Shown: positions 19,289 to 27,321 of the stretch, in pieces | Numbering within the stretch: the first letter of the stretch is position 1 | Layout of the letters: every line of letters begins with the position of its first letter | From: Porticoccaceae bacterium LTM1 | Lineage (GTDB): Bacteria > Pseudomonadota > Gammaproteobacteria > Pseudomonadales > Porticoccaceae | Reading direction: 5' to 3' | Assembly: GCA_030252795.1 (NCBI GenBank) | Contig: CP127080.1 | Coordinates: 2,373,501 to 2,437,500, forward strand | Length of the DNA stretch: 64,000 bases | Made by a program: the position numbers and the translations under genes | The notes under the pieces: generated by a model | The model's input: only the letters and a program-made list of their open reading frames with translations | Database searches by the model: none | Told to the model about the DNA's origin: nothing

Positions 19289-19338
19289 GGATAGAGTGTG
19301 GTTTGCTGTGGCCTTGAACTGCAAGCCACACTCTATCC
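19289..19338. repeat. 17-bp inverted repeat with 16-nt loop
   Basis: GGATAGAGTGTGGTTTG (19289-19305) pairs with CAAGCCACACTCTATCC (19322-19338), with one G-T pair. No T-run follows either arm, so it is not a standard terminator. It lies in a 267-bp gap between the CDP-alcohol transferase gene and dinG and could be a transcribed hairpin or a dispersed palindrome. Confidence 0.7.
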
Positions 19339-19446
19339 ATTCGCAGCGCCAGGTAAATTTGGCTGCTCTATCCTAGAATTAAGAAATTGAAGCAAATAAG
19401 ATATTAGCCTTTGGTTAGAAAATACCAACGCACTATTTAAAGCGAA

Positions 19447-21579
19447 TTAATACTGAATATCACGCCGAAACGGCGGCAGGGAATCCAATAACTGGCGCCC
19501 ATAGCCTTTACTCACTACACGCCGATCAAGTACCGATACTCTACCGGTATCCTGCTCGGTTCGCAGTAGACGACCGCAGGCCTGAACCAGCTTCAGGGAG
19601 GCATCCGGCAGGGCTATTTCAAAAAACGGTTTCCCGCCACGGGCTTCCACCCATTCAGAGAGTGCCTCGTGGATTGGGTCATTGGGAACCGCAAAGGGGA
19701 TTTTGGCAATCACCACATGCTGACAATAATCCCCTGGCAGGTCGACCCCTTCAGCAAAGCTGGCCAGACCGAAAATAATACTACCCTGTCCCTCATCAAT
19801 ACGCTTTTTGTGGCGCCGAAGAATTTCGGCGTGGGAGTAATCGCCCTGCACAAGAATCTGTTTAGTCATCTCATAGGGGAGGCCATCAAACACCGCCTCC
19901 AACTGGCGGCGAGAAGCGAACAACACCAATGTCGCTTCGTTGAGGTCAACCAGATCCGGCAGCTTGTCGATCAGGTCATCGGTATGAGCATGGTGGTCAC
20001 TGGCATCTGCAATGGGCGGCACCACCAGTACCCCAGCTTGCTGGTAATCAAAGGCACCCGCCACCGCTTCGTAGCGAGCATTTTTAAAAGTGCCTGAATT
20101 GGCGCGAAAGCGATCAAAGGCGTTAAGGGCGCGAATCGTCGCAGATGTCACCACCACGCCAAAGGCTCTCTTCCAGAGGTTCTCTACCAGCATCGGTGCT
20201 GCAACGATCGGGCTACATGAAAGGCGAATATCCATATTGCCACCGGCTCCGGACTCAACAGTGAGCCAGCGCGCGTTGGGGGCGCTGCCATCCGCATCGG
20301 TCATTGCAAACAGCATCCAGAGGGAAGAGGTTGCCTCGGTACGGCCAAGCCAGCTACCACTGGCTTGATAGAGCTGTTCAACATCCACACGAGGAATAGG
20401 ACAGGCCGCCTCCTCCAATAAATCCGTCAGGCGTTTGGAGAGTTTTTCCAGGCGGGTTTGCAACTGGGTAAACAGAGTACCCACTTCCGCCGAAGCATCC
20501 CGAATCGCTGGCCCTACATCACCTTGCGGAAAACGATACTGATCGCCATCACCAGTGTGGGCCATTTCATCGAGAATACCATTGAACAGCGGTGTTACCA
20601 GATTGAGCTGCTGCGCTGCACGGGCGGAATCCTGCTGTACCTGAACACAGAGGTCGTGAACATCCTCCAGCTCAAGAAAGCTGCTGCCGCTGGCTTTCAG
20701 TTGCTTTTCAATCTGCTGCAACCACTTGGCAGTGCTGCCTAACTGACATTGCGCCGCAAAATGACGCAGGGCGATTTCCGGCAGGCGATGACCTTCATCA
20801 AATACGTAAATTGTGTCTTCGGGGGGAAATAGTATCGCGCCGCCGCCCAAAGCCAGATCGGACATCACCAGATCGTGGTTGGCAACAATCACATCAGCTT
20901 CGGTCATGTCGTCGCGAGCGCGAAAGAAGCAGCAGTTGCGAATATGGCGACAGCTGCGCCCGGCACATTGACGGCGATCGACGGTCAATGGCTGCCAATC
21001 TTCCTGTGCAACCCCATCTGGCCAGCTGTCACGATCCCCCTGCCACTCATTGCCCCCTAGCGCTTCTGCCATGCTTTTGTAGAGCTTGACAGTTTCAGCA
21101 CGGGGATTGAACTGCCACTCATCCGGGAACAGCCCCTGACCACTGCTGCTGGTATCCACGGCATCAAGACACTGTTCCAGTTTCAGTGGGCAGAGGTAGC
21201 GGCCACGGCCTTTGGCAAGGGCAAATTTGATGTTCCAGCCGGTGTGTTCGATCAGGTCGGGAATATCTCGCTGTACCAGCTGCTCCTGCAGGGAAACTGT
21301 CCCGGTGGCAATCACCACTTTTTTGTTCAGGGCGCGGGCTATGGGCAGCACTGAAATGAGATAAGCAAGGGTTTTACCGGTACCAGTACCGGCCTCGATC
21401 ACACAGAGGCCGTTATCGGAAATGCGGTGTTCTTCGTCGTCCAGCTCGATCTCGCCAAGGGTGTTGGCAACAGCTGCGATCATCTGCTTTTGGCCGAGGC
21501 GCGGTTTCAGATTGCGCGCCTTGAGGAAAGCTCTATAGCCCTCCTGAATAGTACTTTTAAGAACCTCGTCGAGCGCCAC
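19447..21579 (-). CDS. dinG: DinG-family ATP-dependent DNA helicase
   Basis: This 710-aa superfamily 2, XPD-like 5'-3' helicase has Walker A EAGTGTGKTLAYL (about residues 62-74), a DEGH box in YVFDEGHRLPE, and the late motifs FGLASFAEGVDLPG and QACGRLLRTEQDTGR. Between motifs I and II, Cys residues in RYLCPLKLEQC, QCAGRSCRH and NCCFFRA can hold the [4Fe-4S] cluster of this family. It acts in DNA damage and R-loop clearance. The start is a GTG that overlaps the stop codon of the upstream acyltransferase gene by one base, so translation is coupled. A YoaA-type assignment is possible, but the length and cluster fit DinG. Confidence 0.88.
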   Translation of the reverse strand: MALDEVLKSTIQEGYRAFLKARNLKPRLGQKQMIAAVANTLGEIELDDEEHRISDNGLCVIEAGTGTGKTLAYLISVLPIARALNKKVVIATGTVSLQEQLVQRDIPDLIEHTGWNIKFALAKGRGRYLCPLKLEQCLDAVDTSSSGQGLFPDEWQFNPRAETVKLYKSMAEALGGNEWQGDRDSWPDGVAQEDWQPLTVDRRQCAGRSCRHIRNCCFFRARDDMTEADVIVANHDLVMSDLALGGGAILFPPEDTIYVFDEGHRLPEIALRHFAAQCQLGSTAKWLQQIEKQLKASGSSFLELEDVHDLCVQVQQDSARAAQQLNLVTPLFNGILDEMAHTGDGDQYRFPQGDVGPAIRDASAEVGTLFTQLQTRLEKLSKRLTDLLEEAACPIPRVDVEQLYQASGSWLGRTEATSSLWMLFAMTDADGSAPNARWLTVESGAGGNMDIRLSCSPIVAAPMLVENLWKRAFGVVVTSATIRALNAFDRFRANSGTFKNARYEAVAGAFDYQQAGVLVVPPIADASDHHAHTDDLIDKLPDLVDLNEATLVLFASRRQLEAVFDGLPYEMTKQILVQGDYSHAEILRRHKKRIDEGQGSIIFGLASFAEGVDLPGDYCQHVVIAKIPFAVPNDPIHEALSEWVEARGGKPFFEIALPDASLKLVQACGRLLRTEQDTGRVSVLDRRVVSKGYGRQLLDSLPPFRRDIQY

Positions 21580-22748
21580 TAGCCCTTAGACTCCAGAAGT
21601 TCAAGCTGACTCACCACCGGATTGGCATAGATGGCAATGGCGTACTCGCGATGCTCTGCAGGCATTGCGGCAATACGCGCCTCGAATCGAACCCTTGCTT
21701 CGCTCCACTGCTCATCACTAAGGTCCAATACCTTTTTGAGTGCATCTACTCGATCATCATTGCCATTGAGAAGCTCATAGGCAATCAGGTTAGTAGGGTG
21801 CTGGTGATAGTTCTTCAGCACTTGTCGGTCAATGGCTTCCGCAACCGAATCCGCCGACTCCAGTTCGTCACCCGCCAGCGGGCGGCCAAAGGCAACGTGG
21901 ATATGGCCTTTCTGGCCAACGATGCCGTCGTAGATACTTTGCAGGTCCTCATGCTCGCCTTTCTGGTAACTACCCAGCTCTTTCTTGCTATAAAGCTCAC
22001 GGGCTTTGCTGGCATCGCAAGGATCCAGCTCATAGGAGAGTGATACCGGCACGATATTTAACTCAGCAGCGGCTTCTGCAAAGCTCTGCTCTTTCGGCTT
22101 ACTGAGCATGAGCATTTTGATCAGGGCAGTATCAGTACGATCCAGGCCATCTTTTGCACGACCTTCGCGCTGGGCAATCCAGATAGAGCTCTGTTCAACA
22201 GTGATTGAGTGACGGATATAGGAGGAGAGCTGCATCAGCGCCTGCAGTTTTTCACGGCGGCCACTGACCGAGCGCTTGACGATAAAACTCTTGTTCAGGC
22301 GCATCAGGTCGGAGGTAAACGGCTTACTCAGCAGGTTGTCGCCAATGGCAATGCGCATGGTTTTACGGCCGGCGCGATCCAGGGAGAGTCCGACCAGAGC
22401 GGGGTCCATGGCGATATCGCGATGGTTACAGATATACAGGTAGGATTTACCCCTAGGCAGCTGATCCAGACCGGATACGGCGATCTCCTCGCTTTGCTTT
22501 TCGATCAACGCCCACCAGTAGTGGCCTATAACCTTTTGAAAGCTGTCCACATCTGTGGCACTGGCAAAGGCTGCTTTCAAACGTTTGGCAACCAGCGGGC
22601 GAAACAGCCACGGCAGCAGCTTGCTGAGGCGAGGGTACTTCATCCCGGCAATAGTGTCGTGGAGCTCGGAATCGGCTAGCAGGCGATCCAGGACCGGTCT
22701 TACTTCCGCGTCATTGTAGGGACGAATATCTTCGAAATCGGTAATCAT
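21579..22748 (-). CDS. 1-acyl-glycerol-3-phosphate acyltransferase-like protein
   Basis: This 389-aa protein of the PlsC/PlsB acyltransferase superfamily is known by its NHRDIAMD block (HxxxxD type) and FIVKRSVSGRREK region. The substrate is not known; relatives are labelled 1-acyl-sn-glycerol-3-phosphate acyltransferase. No long membrane segment is evident. It sits in an operon between pyrB (26-nt gap) and dinG (1-nt overlap); the gene order gives no functional hint for lipid synthesis. The name rests on family motifs only. Confidence 0.75.
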   Translation of the reverse strand: MITDFEDIRPYNDAEVRPVLDRLLADSELHDTIAGMKYPRLSKLLPWLFRPLVAKRLKAAFASATDVDSFQKVIGHYWWALIEKQSEEIAVSGLDQLPRGKSYLYICNHRDIAMDPALVGLSLDRAGRKTMRIAIGDNLLSKPFTSDLMRLNKSFIVKRSVSGRREKLQALMQLSSYIRHSITVEQSSIWIAQREGRAKDGLDRTDTALIKMLMLSKPKEQSFAEAAAELNIVPVSLSYELDPCDASKARELYSKKELGSYQKGEHEDLQSIYDGIVGQKGHIHVAFGRPLAGDELESADSVAEAIDRQVLKNYHQHPTNLIAYELLNGNDDRVDALKKVLDLSDEQWSEARVRFEARIAAMPAEHREYAIAIYANPVVSQLELLESKG

Positions 22749-22774
22749 GTTGTTCTGTCGTATTGGGCCGCGGC

Positions 22775-23788
22775 TCAGCCTTGGCGAGAGTTAAACCAGC
22801 GCACGTCGGCACTGTACTTGTCGACCAGGTCCACCACATCAAGAATATGGGCGAACAGGGCCATACGGACCAATATTCCATTATCAGTCTGGCGGAAAAT
22901 CGCCAGGTTCGGGTTGCTGTCCAGATCGCGATCCAGCTCATTGGCTTCAGCTCGGGAGTCGCGGGGCAGCGGGTGCATAATTACGGTGTTGGGCTCACAG
23001 TACTGGGTGTAAATCGCCTGATTGATACGCATCTTGCCGCGATAGAGGTCCGCCTCTTCAGAGCTGGTAAAACGCTCCTCCTGAATGCGGGTCGAGTAGA
23101 CAATGTCTGCATGAGCAATGCCACTCTCCAGCTGATCAGTAATCACCACAACAATGCCGGATTCACGCATTTCCTCAACCAGTTCAGCCGGCATAGCCAA
23201 CTCTACCGGGGACACCAGGGTTACATGAATATTGTTAAACAGCTTGAGAAGCTTGCACAGGGAATGAACTGTGCGGCCGAATTTGAGATCGCCGACCATG
23301 GCAATGCGAAGCCCATCAATTGTGAGCCCTCTTCCGGCCAGCTCTTTTTTGATGGTGTACAGGTCCAGCAGCGCCTGGGTCGGGTGCTCATTGGGGCCAT
23401 CACCGCCATTAATGACCGGTACACGACTGCTGGAGGCAAAAGCGGCCACTGAACCGGCTTCCGGGTGGCGCATACAGATCACATCGCTGTAACCGGACAA
23501 CACACGCGCAGTGTCTTCCAGCGACTCGCCCTTTACCACTGCAGAGCTGGAGAACCCAGTGGTTTCCCGCACCTCACCACCCAGCAGGTTAAAGGCACAG
23601 CCAAAGCTCACCCGTGTCCGGGTACTGGGTTCAAAGAACATATTGCCAAGAATAGCCCCCTCCAGCACTCGGGTTACGCGCTTGCGCTGGGCGTATGGCT
23701 CCATCAGATCCGCCGTGCGAAACAGGGTCTCAATGTCACTGCGATCAAATTGACGGATAGAGAGGATATGGGCGCCTTTGAAGTCCAC
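22775..23788 (-). CDS. pyrB: Aspartate carbamoyltransferase catalytic subunit
   Basis: PyrB makes carbamoyl-aspartate, the first committed step of pyrimidine synthesis. The 337-aa protein has the carbamoyl-phosphate loop FEPSTRTRVSF (about residues 52-62), the GGDGPNEHPTQALLDLYT block, and MHPLPRDSRAEANELD near the C-terminus. No regulatory subunit gene pyrI and no pyrC-like gene are next to it, unlike enterobacteria or pseudomonads, so it may work without PyrI or with one elsewhere. It is the first gene of an operon with an acyltransferase and dinG. Confidence 0.94.
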   Translation of the reverse strand: MDFKGAHILSIRQFDRSDIETLFRTADLMEPYAQRKRVTRVLEGAILGNMFFEPSTRTRVSFGCAFNLLGGEVRETTGFSSSAVVKGESLEDTARVLSGYSDVICMRHPEAGSVAAFASSSRVPVINGGDGPNEHPTQALLDLYTIKKELAGRGLTIDGLRIAMVGDLKFGRTVHSLCKLLKLFNNIHVTLVSPVELAMPAELVEEMRESGIVVVITDQLESGIAHADIVYSTRIQEERFTSSEEADLYRGKMRINQAIYTQYCEPNTVIMHPLPRDSRAEANELDRDLDSNPNLAIFRQTDNGILVRMALFAHILDVVDLVDKYSADVRWFNSRQG

Positions 23789-24070
23789 GAATGTCTGCCT
23801 TTGAAGTGATTTTGCTGGGGGCGAATTTTAGCGGAATACGAGTTGGTCTGCGAGCTTGTCTTTTTCAAGGTGTGAAACGACAGAGCTCTCAATCGCCAAC
23901 CTTGGTGTCTACTGTCATTCGAGTGTTTACTCCTTTCCGGAAGACAAGTTATTACAAGGGTGATCGATAGGATTTACCTATCTTTACGTTTCCAACACCC
24001 TACTTAACATTGCACTTCCCCATAATGGCACCCATCAACGTTACGGCGACAGCCACTTTGGAGAACCGAC

Positions 24071-24154
24071 ATGATTATGATTGCTGCTTTTACTGTTACC
24101 GGCCTGCTGGTTTCTGCAATTGCTGCGGATGATCTGAAGGCGGCTAAAGCGTAA
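24071..24154 (+). CDS. 27-residue hydrophobic mini-protein, paralogue of the one at 35.6 kb
   Basis: A 27-codon gene begins with ATG behind GGAGAACC and ends with TAA. The peptide is a single hydrophobic helix followed by an acidic then basic tail, containing TGLLVSAIAADDLK. A second gene at 35557-35643 encodes a peptide with TGLLMSAIAADDLK at the same offset. A shared sequence pattern, a good ribosome site and a following terminator argue that both are real. I do not recognise the family. The likely location is the inner membrane as a single-span peptide; AxA before ADD could instead be a signal cleavage site. Confidence 0.72.
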   Translation: MIMIAAFTVTGLLVSAIAADDLKAAKA

Positions 24155-24198
24155 CGCACGATTTACCTACCCCCTTGATGTGATTTTCACAACTCGTT

Positions 24199-24229
24199 GC
24201 CCCGCTGGCTTTCAGCGGGGCTTTTTTTT
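24199..24229 (+). terminator. Rho-independent terminator of the mini-protein gene
   Basis: GCCCCGCTG and CAGCGGGGC form a strong stem followed by a run of nine Ts, about 45 nt after the stop codon. Confidence 0.9.
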
Positions 24230-24257
24230 GCATACAAAAACGCATTGTCAGACTGAG

Positions 24258-24330
24258 CCCTTGCCTGACCGGTACAGGTTTGCCCGATTTGTGGGTATAT
24301 GAGGGCGGGCCTGTTCCGGTCAGGCAAGGG
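24258..24330. repeat. Imperfect 28-bp inverted repeat with 17-nt loop
   Basis: CCCTTGCCTGACCGG opens the first arm (24258-24285) and CCGGTCAGGCAAGGG closes the second (24303-24330). The arms match at 24 of 28 positions. Both arms have GTC-bearing cores and no terminal T-run. This is typical of a dispersed palindromic element or a degenerate miniature transposon end pair. Confidence 0.72.
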
Positions 24331-24371
24331 CGGGCTATGAGCACCAAAGTAACTTGCTGACGAACGCAGCT

Positions 24372-24398
24372 GGATCCTTCGCTGCGCTCAGGATGACG
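24372..24398. repeat. Single arm of a dispersed repeat (CTTCGCTgCGCTCAGGATGAC type)
   Basis: GGATCCTTCGCTGCGCTCAG and its GATGACG extension match one arm of the paired element at 63804-63875. Such a sequence is a common extragenic palindrome in many bacterial genomes. Here only one arm is present. Confidence 0.6.
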
Positions 24399-24504
24399 AG
24401 GGCATGGAGGCGGGAGGTGCCTTGCGTACCAAATGTGGAACGGTGCGTACAGCGCACCCTATATTGCCAACTTTACATAAGCTGTTACGGCAGAAAGGCA
24501 CTTA

Positions 24505-25926
24505 TCACAATATTTCATCTCCCCACGCCTGCAGTGCTTCGAGAATATTCCGGTCTCTTTCACTACAGGACGGGTTGGCAAGACACTGGTCAATTTCTTC
24601 ATAGAATTTTTCCAGCGTAAGATAACCCGTGTCAGAATCATTCAGTAGGTGGAAACGCAACTCCTCCCACTGGTGCTGCTCCTCAGCACTCAAGGTTTCT
24701 GGAAAATTGCGTGCCCGATAACGAAACAGTAACTCACGATAGCGGGGATCACTGAACTGAATGGAGCCATCTGCCAATTGGGCCGGCGTGCTGTTACGCA
24801 CCTCCTGTAATAGGGATTTATCATTGTCTGGCAAAAATCCGGCATACAACATGGTTTCAGGATTTGAATCATTTCTTTCTGCAACAGATGAATAGACCTG
24901 TTCCAGCTTGCTGCGTAAGTTGGCATTCTTGAGCAGGCGATAATTTTCCCGACACTTTGGCAGGTCAATTTGGTGCTTCTGAGCCGACTTATCATCAAGC
25001 AACTTCGGGGTAGCAACAACCGGACAGCGATTAAGATGCACGCCTTTAAGAGGAATACGCTGTTCACCTTCTTCCAGCTCGGCGTTCGGTTTATATAGCT
25101 GCTCGCGAATTTGATCGGCATTCATAGTGAGCAAGGGCTCAACTTCACCATTCAAATTGACGCAGATAATTTCATTTTTATTGTTGGGGTTTACCGCCAG
25201 CGGCATCATCAAACCTAGGTAACCATTTTCTCGTGGCAACCGGGTAGAGACGTGCAAAAAGGGACTCAGGTTGTATACATCCACCATACTCGCGACCTGT
25301 TGCTTGGTGCGGTTTCGGTAAACGTAGTCATATAACTTGGGTTGTTTTTGTTTAAGGAGTTTTGCCATCCCGATAGTGGCATACACATCAGAAAGTGCAT
25401 CGTGAGCCGATTCATGGGACAGGCCATTAGCTTTGGTCAGCTCTTCCAGTTTGAAACAAGGCGAGCCATCCTCGTAATTTGGCCAATTAATTCCTTCCGG
25501 CCGCAGTGCTCGAGCCAGCCGAAACATATCAATAATATCCCAGCGGCTGTTACCGTTTTTCCACTCGCGCTCATAGGGATCAAAAAAATTGCGGTACAGC
25601 GTATATCGTGTGACTTCATCGTCAAATCGCATGCTGTTATAGCCAACACCGCAGGTGCCTGGCTGGGACAATTCCTGATGTATTCGGGCAATAAATTCAG
25701 GCTCCTTGAGCCCTTCTTTTGCCGCGGTTTGCGGAGTAATTCCGGTCACCAGGCAAGCTCCCGGCGATGGCAGTAATTCACGACTCGGCTGACAGTAGAT
25801 CATCAAAGGATCACCAATAATATTCAGGTCTTCATCGGTCCTGACACCTGCAAACTGTGAAGGTCGGGTTCGCGCCGGGTCGGCTGAAGTAGTTTCGTAA
25901 TCGTGCCAATAAAGCGTGGTGGTCAT
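24505..25926 (-). CDS. sbcB: Exodeoxyribonuclease I
   Basis: This 3'-5' single-strand DNA exonuclease acts in recombination and mismatch repair. Its 473 aa length is normal. The DnaQ-type motifs are WHDYETTSADP (Exo I, catalytic Asp/Glu), GVGYNSMRFDD (Exo II) and ESAHDALSDVYATIGMA (Exo III, HxxxxD). The later SH3-like and helical regions are present. It is monocistronic, opposite the OmpA gene orientation group, with its own strand context. Its identity is firm. Confidence 0.95.
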   Translation of the reverse strand: MTTTLYWHDYETTSADPARTRPSQFAGVRTDEDLNIIGDPLMIYCQPSRELLPSPGACLVTGITPQTAAKEGLKEPEFIARIHQELSQPGTCGVGYNSMRFDDEVTRYTLYRNFFDPYEREWKNGNSRWDIIDMFRLARALRPEGINWPNYEDGSPCFKLEELTKANGLSHESAHDALSDVYATIGMAKLLKQKQPKLYDYVYRNRTKQQVASMVDVYNLSPFLHVSTRLPRENGYLGLMMPLAVNPNNKNEIICVNLNGEVEPLLTMNADQIREQLYKPNAELEEGEQRIPLKGVHLNRCPVVATPKLLDDKSAQKHQIDLPKCRENYRLLKNANLRSKLEQVYSSVAERNDSNPETMLYAGFLPDNDKSLLQEVRNSTPAQLADGSIQFSDPRYRELLFRYRARNFPETLSAEEQHQWEELRFHLLNDSDTGYLTLEKFYEEIDQCLANPSCSERDRNILEALQAWGDEIL

Positions 25927-26043
25927 TAGGCTGTCCGGGGAGGTATTTTTATCGATTTGGCCACTCTATCAAAGCTGACTGAGTGTTTCATGCTATACCG
26001 CAACAATCATTCTTGGTGCGGTAAAAGGTGACGGAATTCCTAT

Positions 26044-26075
26044 AAAAAACGGCGCACTATGGCGCCGTTTTTTTA
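26044..26075. terminator. Bidirectional terminator between sbcB and the OmpA gene
   Basis: AAAAAACGGCGC and GCGCCGTTTTTTT form a symmetric stem. It ends the OmpA gene on the minus strand. Confidence 0.85.
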
Positions 26076-26088
26076 GCTTTCCTGAGAA

Positions 26089-27078
26089 TTAATCAGGCAT
26101 CACTTCTGTGTAGGACAGCTCACCAATCACACGACGGTTACGCTGACGACCTTCGTCGGTGTCATTGCTGGCAATCGGACGGCTTTCACCGTAGCCAATC
26201 GCAGTGATGCGGCTGGGATCAATACCATAAACCTTGGACAGTTGATCCTTAACCGCTTTGGCACGGCGATCAGACAGGCCCTGGTTGTATTTATCAGTAC
26301 CTACCGAATCGGTATGACCTTCCAACACCAGATCGATGTCTTCGTGAACTTTCATAGCATTGGCAATGGCTTCCAGCTCGTCACCATAGATAGCACGCAC
26401 TACCGCTTTATCGAATTCAAATTCCACTTTCAGCTGAACGGTAATAGTGCGGACTTCTGGTTCCGGAGCGGGCTCCGGCTCTGGAGCTACGTAAGGCTCT
26501 GGTTCCGGAGCTGCTTCAACCGGAGCGACAACTGGAGCTGGTGCTGCACTGAAATAGCGAACTGCCATCATGTTGGCAACGATGTCATTGGTGCCATCCT
26601 GACCTTCACGAACCTTATGGGCCAGTCGGGCATCCATACGGAACTCCCAGTTATTTTCAAACAACTTGGAAATACCGAAACCACCCTGAACCTGCCAGGA
26701 GAATTTATCTTTGAGGTTTGGCTCCTCCAATTCGTAGTAGCTGGTGCCTGCTACGAAATATGGACGCCAGTTGTGGCGATTGGCCTCCTCATCACCAAAC
26801 CACCAGTAACCATTTAACTGAGCGGTTTCCATATCATCTTCCATGACGTCTTGACCCGCCATCACTTCGAGCGCCCAATCATTGTGGAAACGATAACCGA
26901 GGTTCATTCCCAAAACGAATGAGCCGTTATCGCCACCATAACTATTCCGCTTGTCGTCCAGCAGGTAATAACCCAGGGACGGTCCAAGGTATACACCTTC
27001 GGTTGCAGCAGCATTCATAGACATCGCTGAACAGCTCAATGCAGCGACCCCGGCGGTCAAAGCAATAAATTTGCGCAT
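26089..27078 (-). CDS. OmpA-family outer membrane protein
   Basis: A beta-barrel plus peptidoglycan-binding protein of 329 aa. A signal peptide (MRKFIALTAGVAALS...) leads into an OmpA-type barrel, including TEGVYLGPSLGYY and ENNWEFRMDARL. A Pro/Glu-rich hinge (AAPEPEPYVAPEPEPAPEPE, about residues 185-205) precedes the C-terminal OmpA domain with GHTDSVGTDKYNQGLSDRRA and GYGESRPIASN. The start at 27078 is used because AGGA lies 8 nt upstream, although an ATG two codons earlier (27084) is possible; the longer frame from 27144 lacks a ribosome site. It likely helps envelope stability. Confidence 0.88.
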   Translation of the reverse strand: MRKFIALTAGVAALSCSAMSMNAAATEGVYLGPSLGYYLLDDKRNSYGGDNGSFVLGMNLGYRFHNDWALEVMAGQDVMEDDMETAQLNGYWWFGDEEANRHNWRPYFVAGTSYYELEEPNLKDKFSWQVQGGFGISKLFENNWEFRMDARLAHKVREGQDGTNDIVANMMAVRYFSAAPAPVVAPVEAAPEPEPYVAPEPEPAPEPEVRTITVQLKVEFEFDKAVVRAIYGDELEAIANAMKVHEDIDLVLEGHTDSVGTDKYNQGLSDRRAKAVKDQLSKVYGIDPSRITAIGYGESRPIASNDTDEGRQRNRRVIGELSYTEVMPD

Positions 27079-27268
27079 AGCCATCTTCCTTTCTTGTAGG
27101 TATTCCAGTAAATAATAGCAGCAGATTTGAGAATTGCATCTCAATGCTATCGGTTGTTAATTCCGATGGAGTATGTATAGCAGTCAACAATACTGAAGTA
27201 AATCAGTAGGTGTGCTGATCCACCGCTCTTTCACTCTGCATTCATTTCTTCACTGTTTATGCATTTTC

Positions 27269-27307
27269 AAAAAAAAACGGGGCACTGATCAGTGCCCCGT
27301 TTTTTTA
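27269..27307. terminator. Bidirectional terminator downstream of fumarase
   Basis: An A-run, CGGGGCACTGATCAGTGCCCCG and a T-run form a perfect palindrome. It ends the fumarase gene on the minus strand. Confidence 0.92.
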
Positions 27308-27321
27308 AAAGCCGCAAGACT

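Larger units (their letters stand above)
24155..24504. other. 350-bp gap: terminator and repeat elements, no further gene
   Basis: Beyond the mini-protein terminator, this stretch holds an imperfect 28-bp inverted repeat (24258-24330) and a fragment of a dispersed repeat (24372-24398). A reading frame through it on the minus strand follows the inverted repeat and looks like an artefact. No promoter is obvious. Confidence 0.6.

Noticed and set aside
24144-24347. A 67-codon minus-strand frame through the 28-bp inverted repeat
   Set aside because: Its content is the reading of a palindrome; no ribosome site or homologue was recognised.
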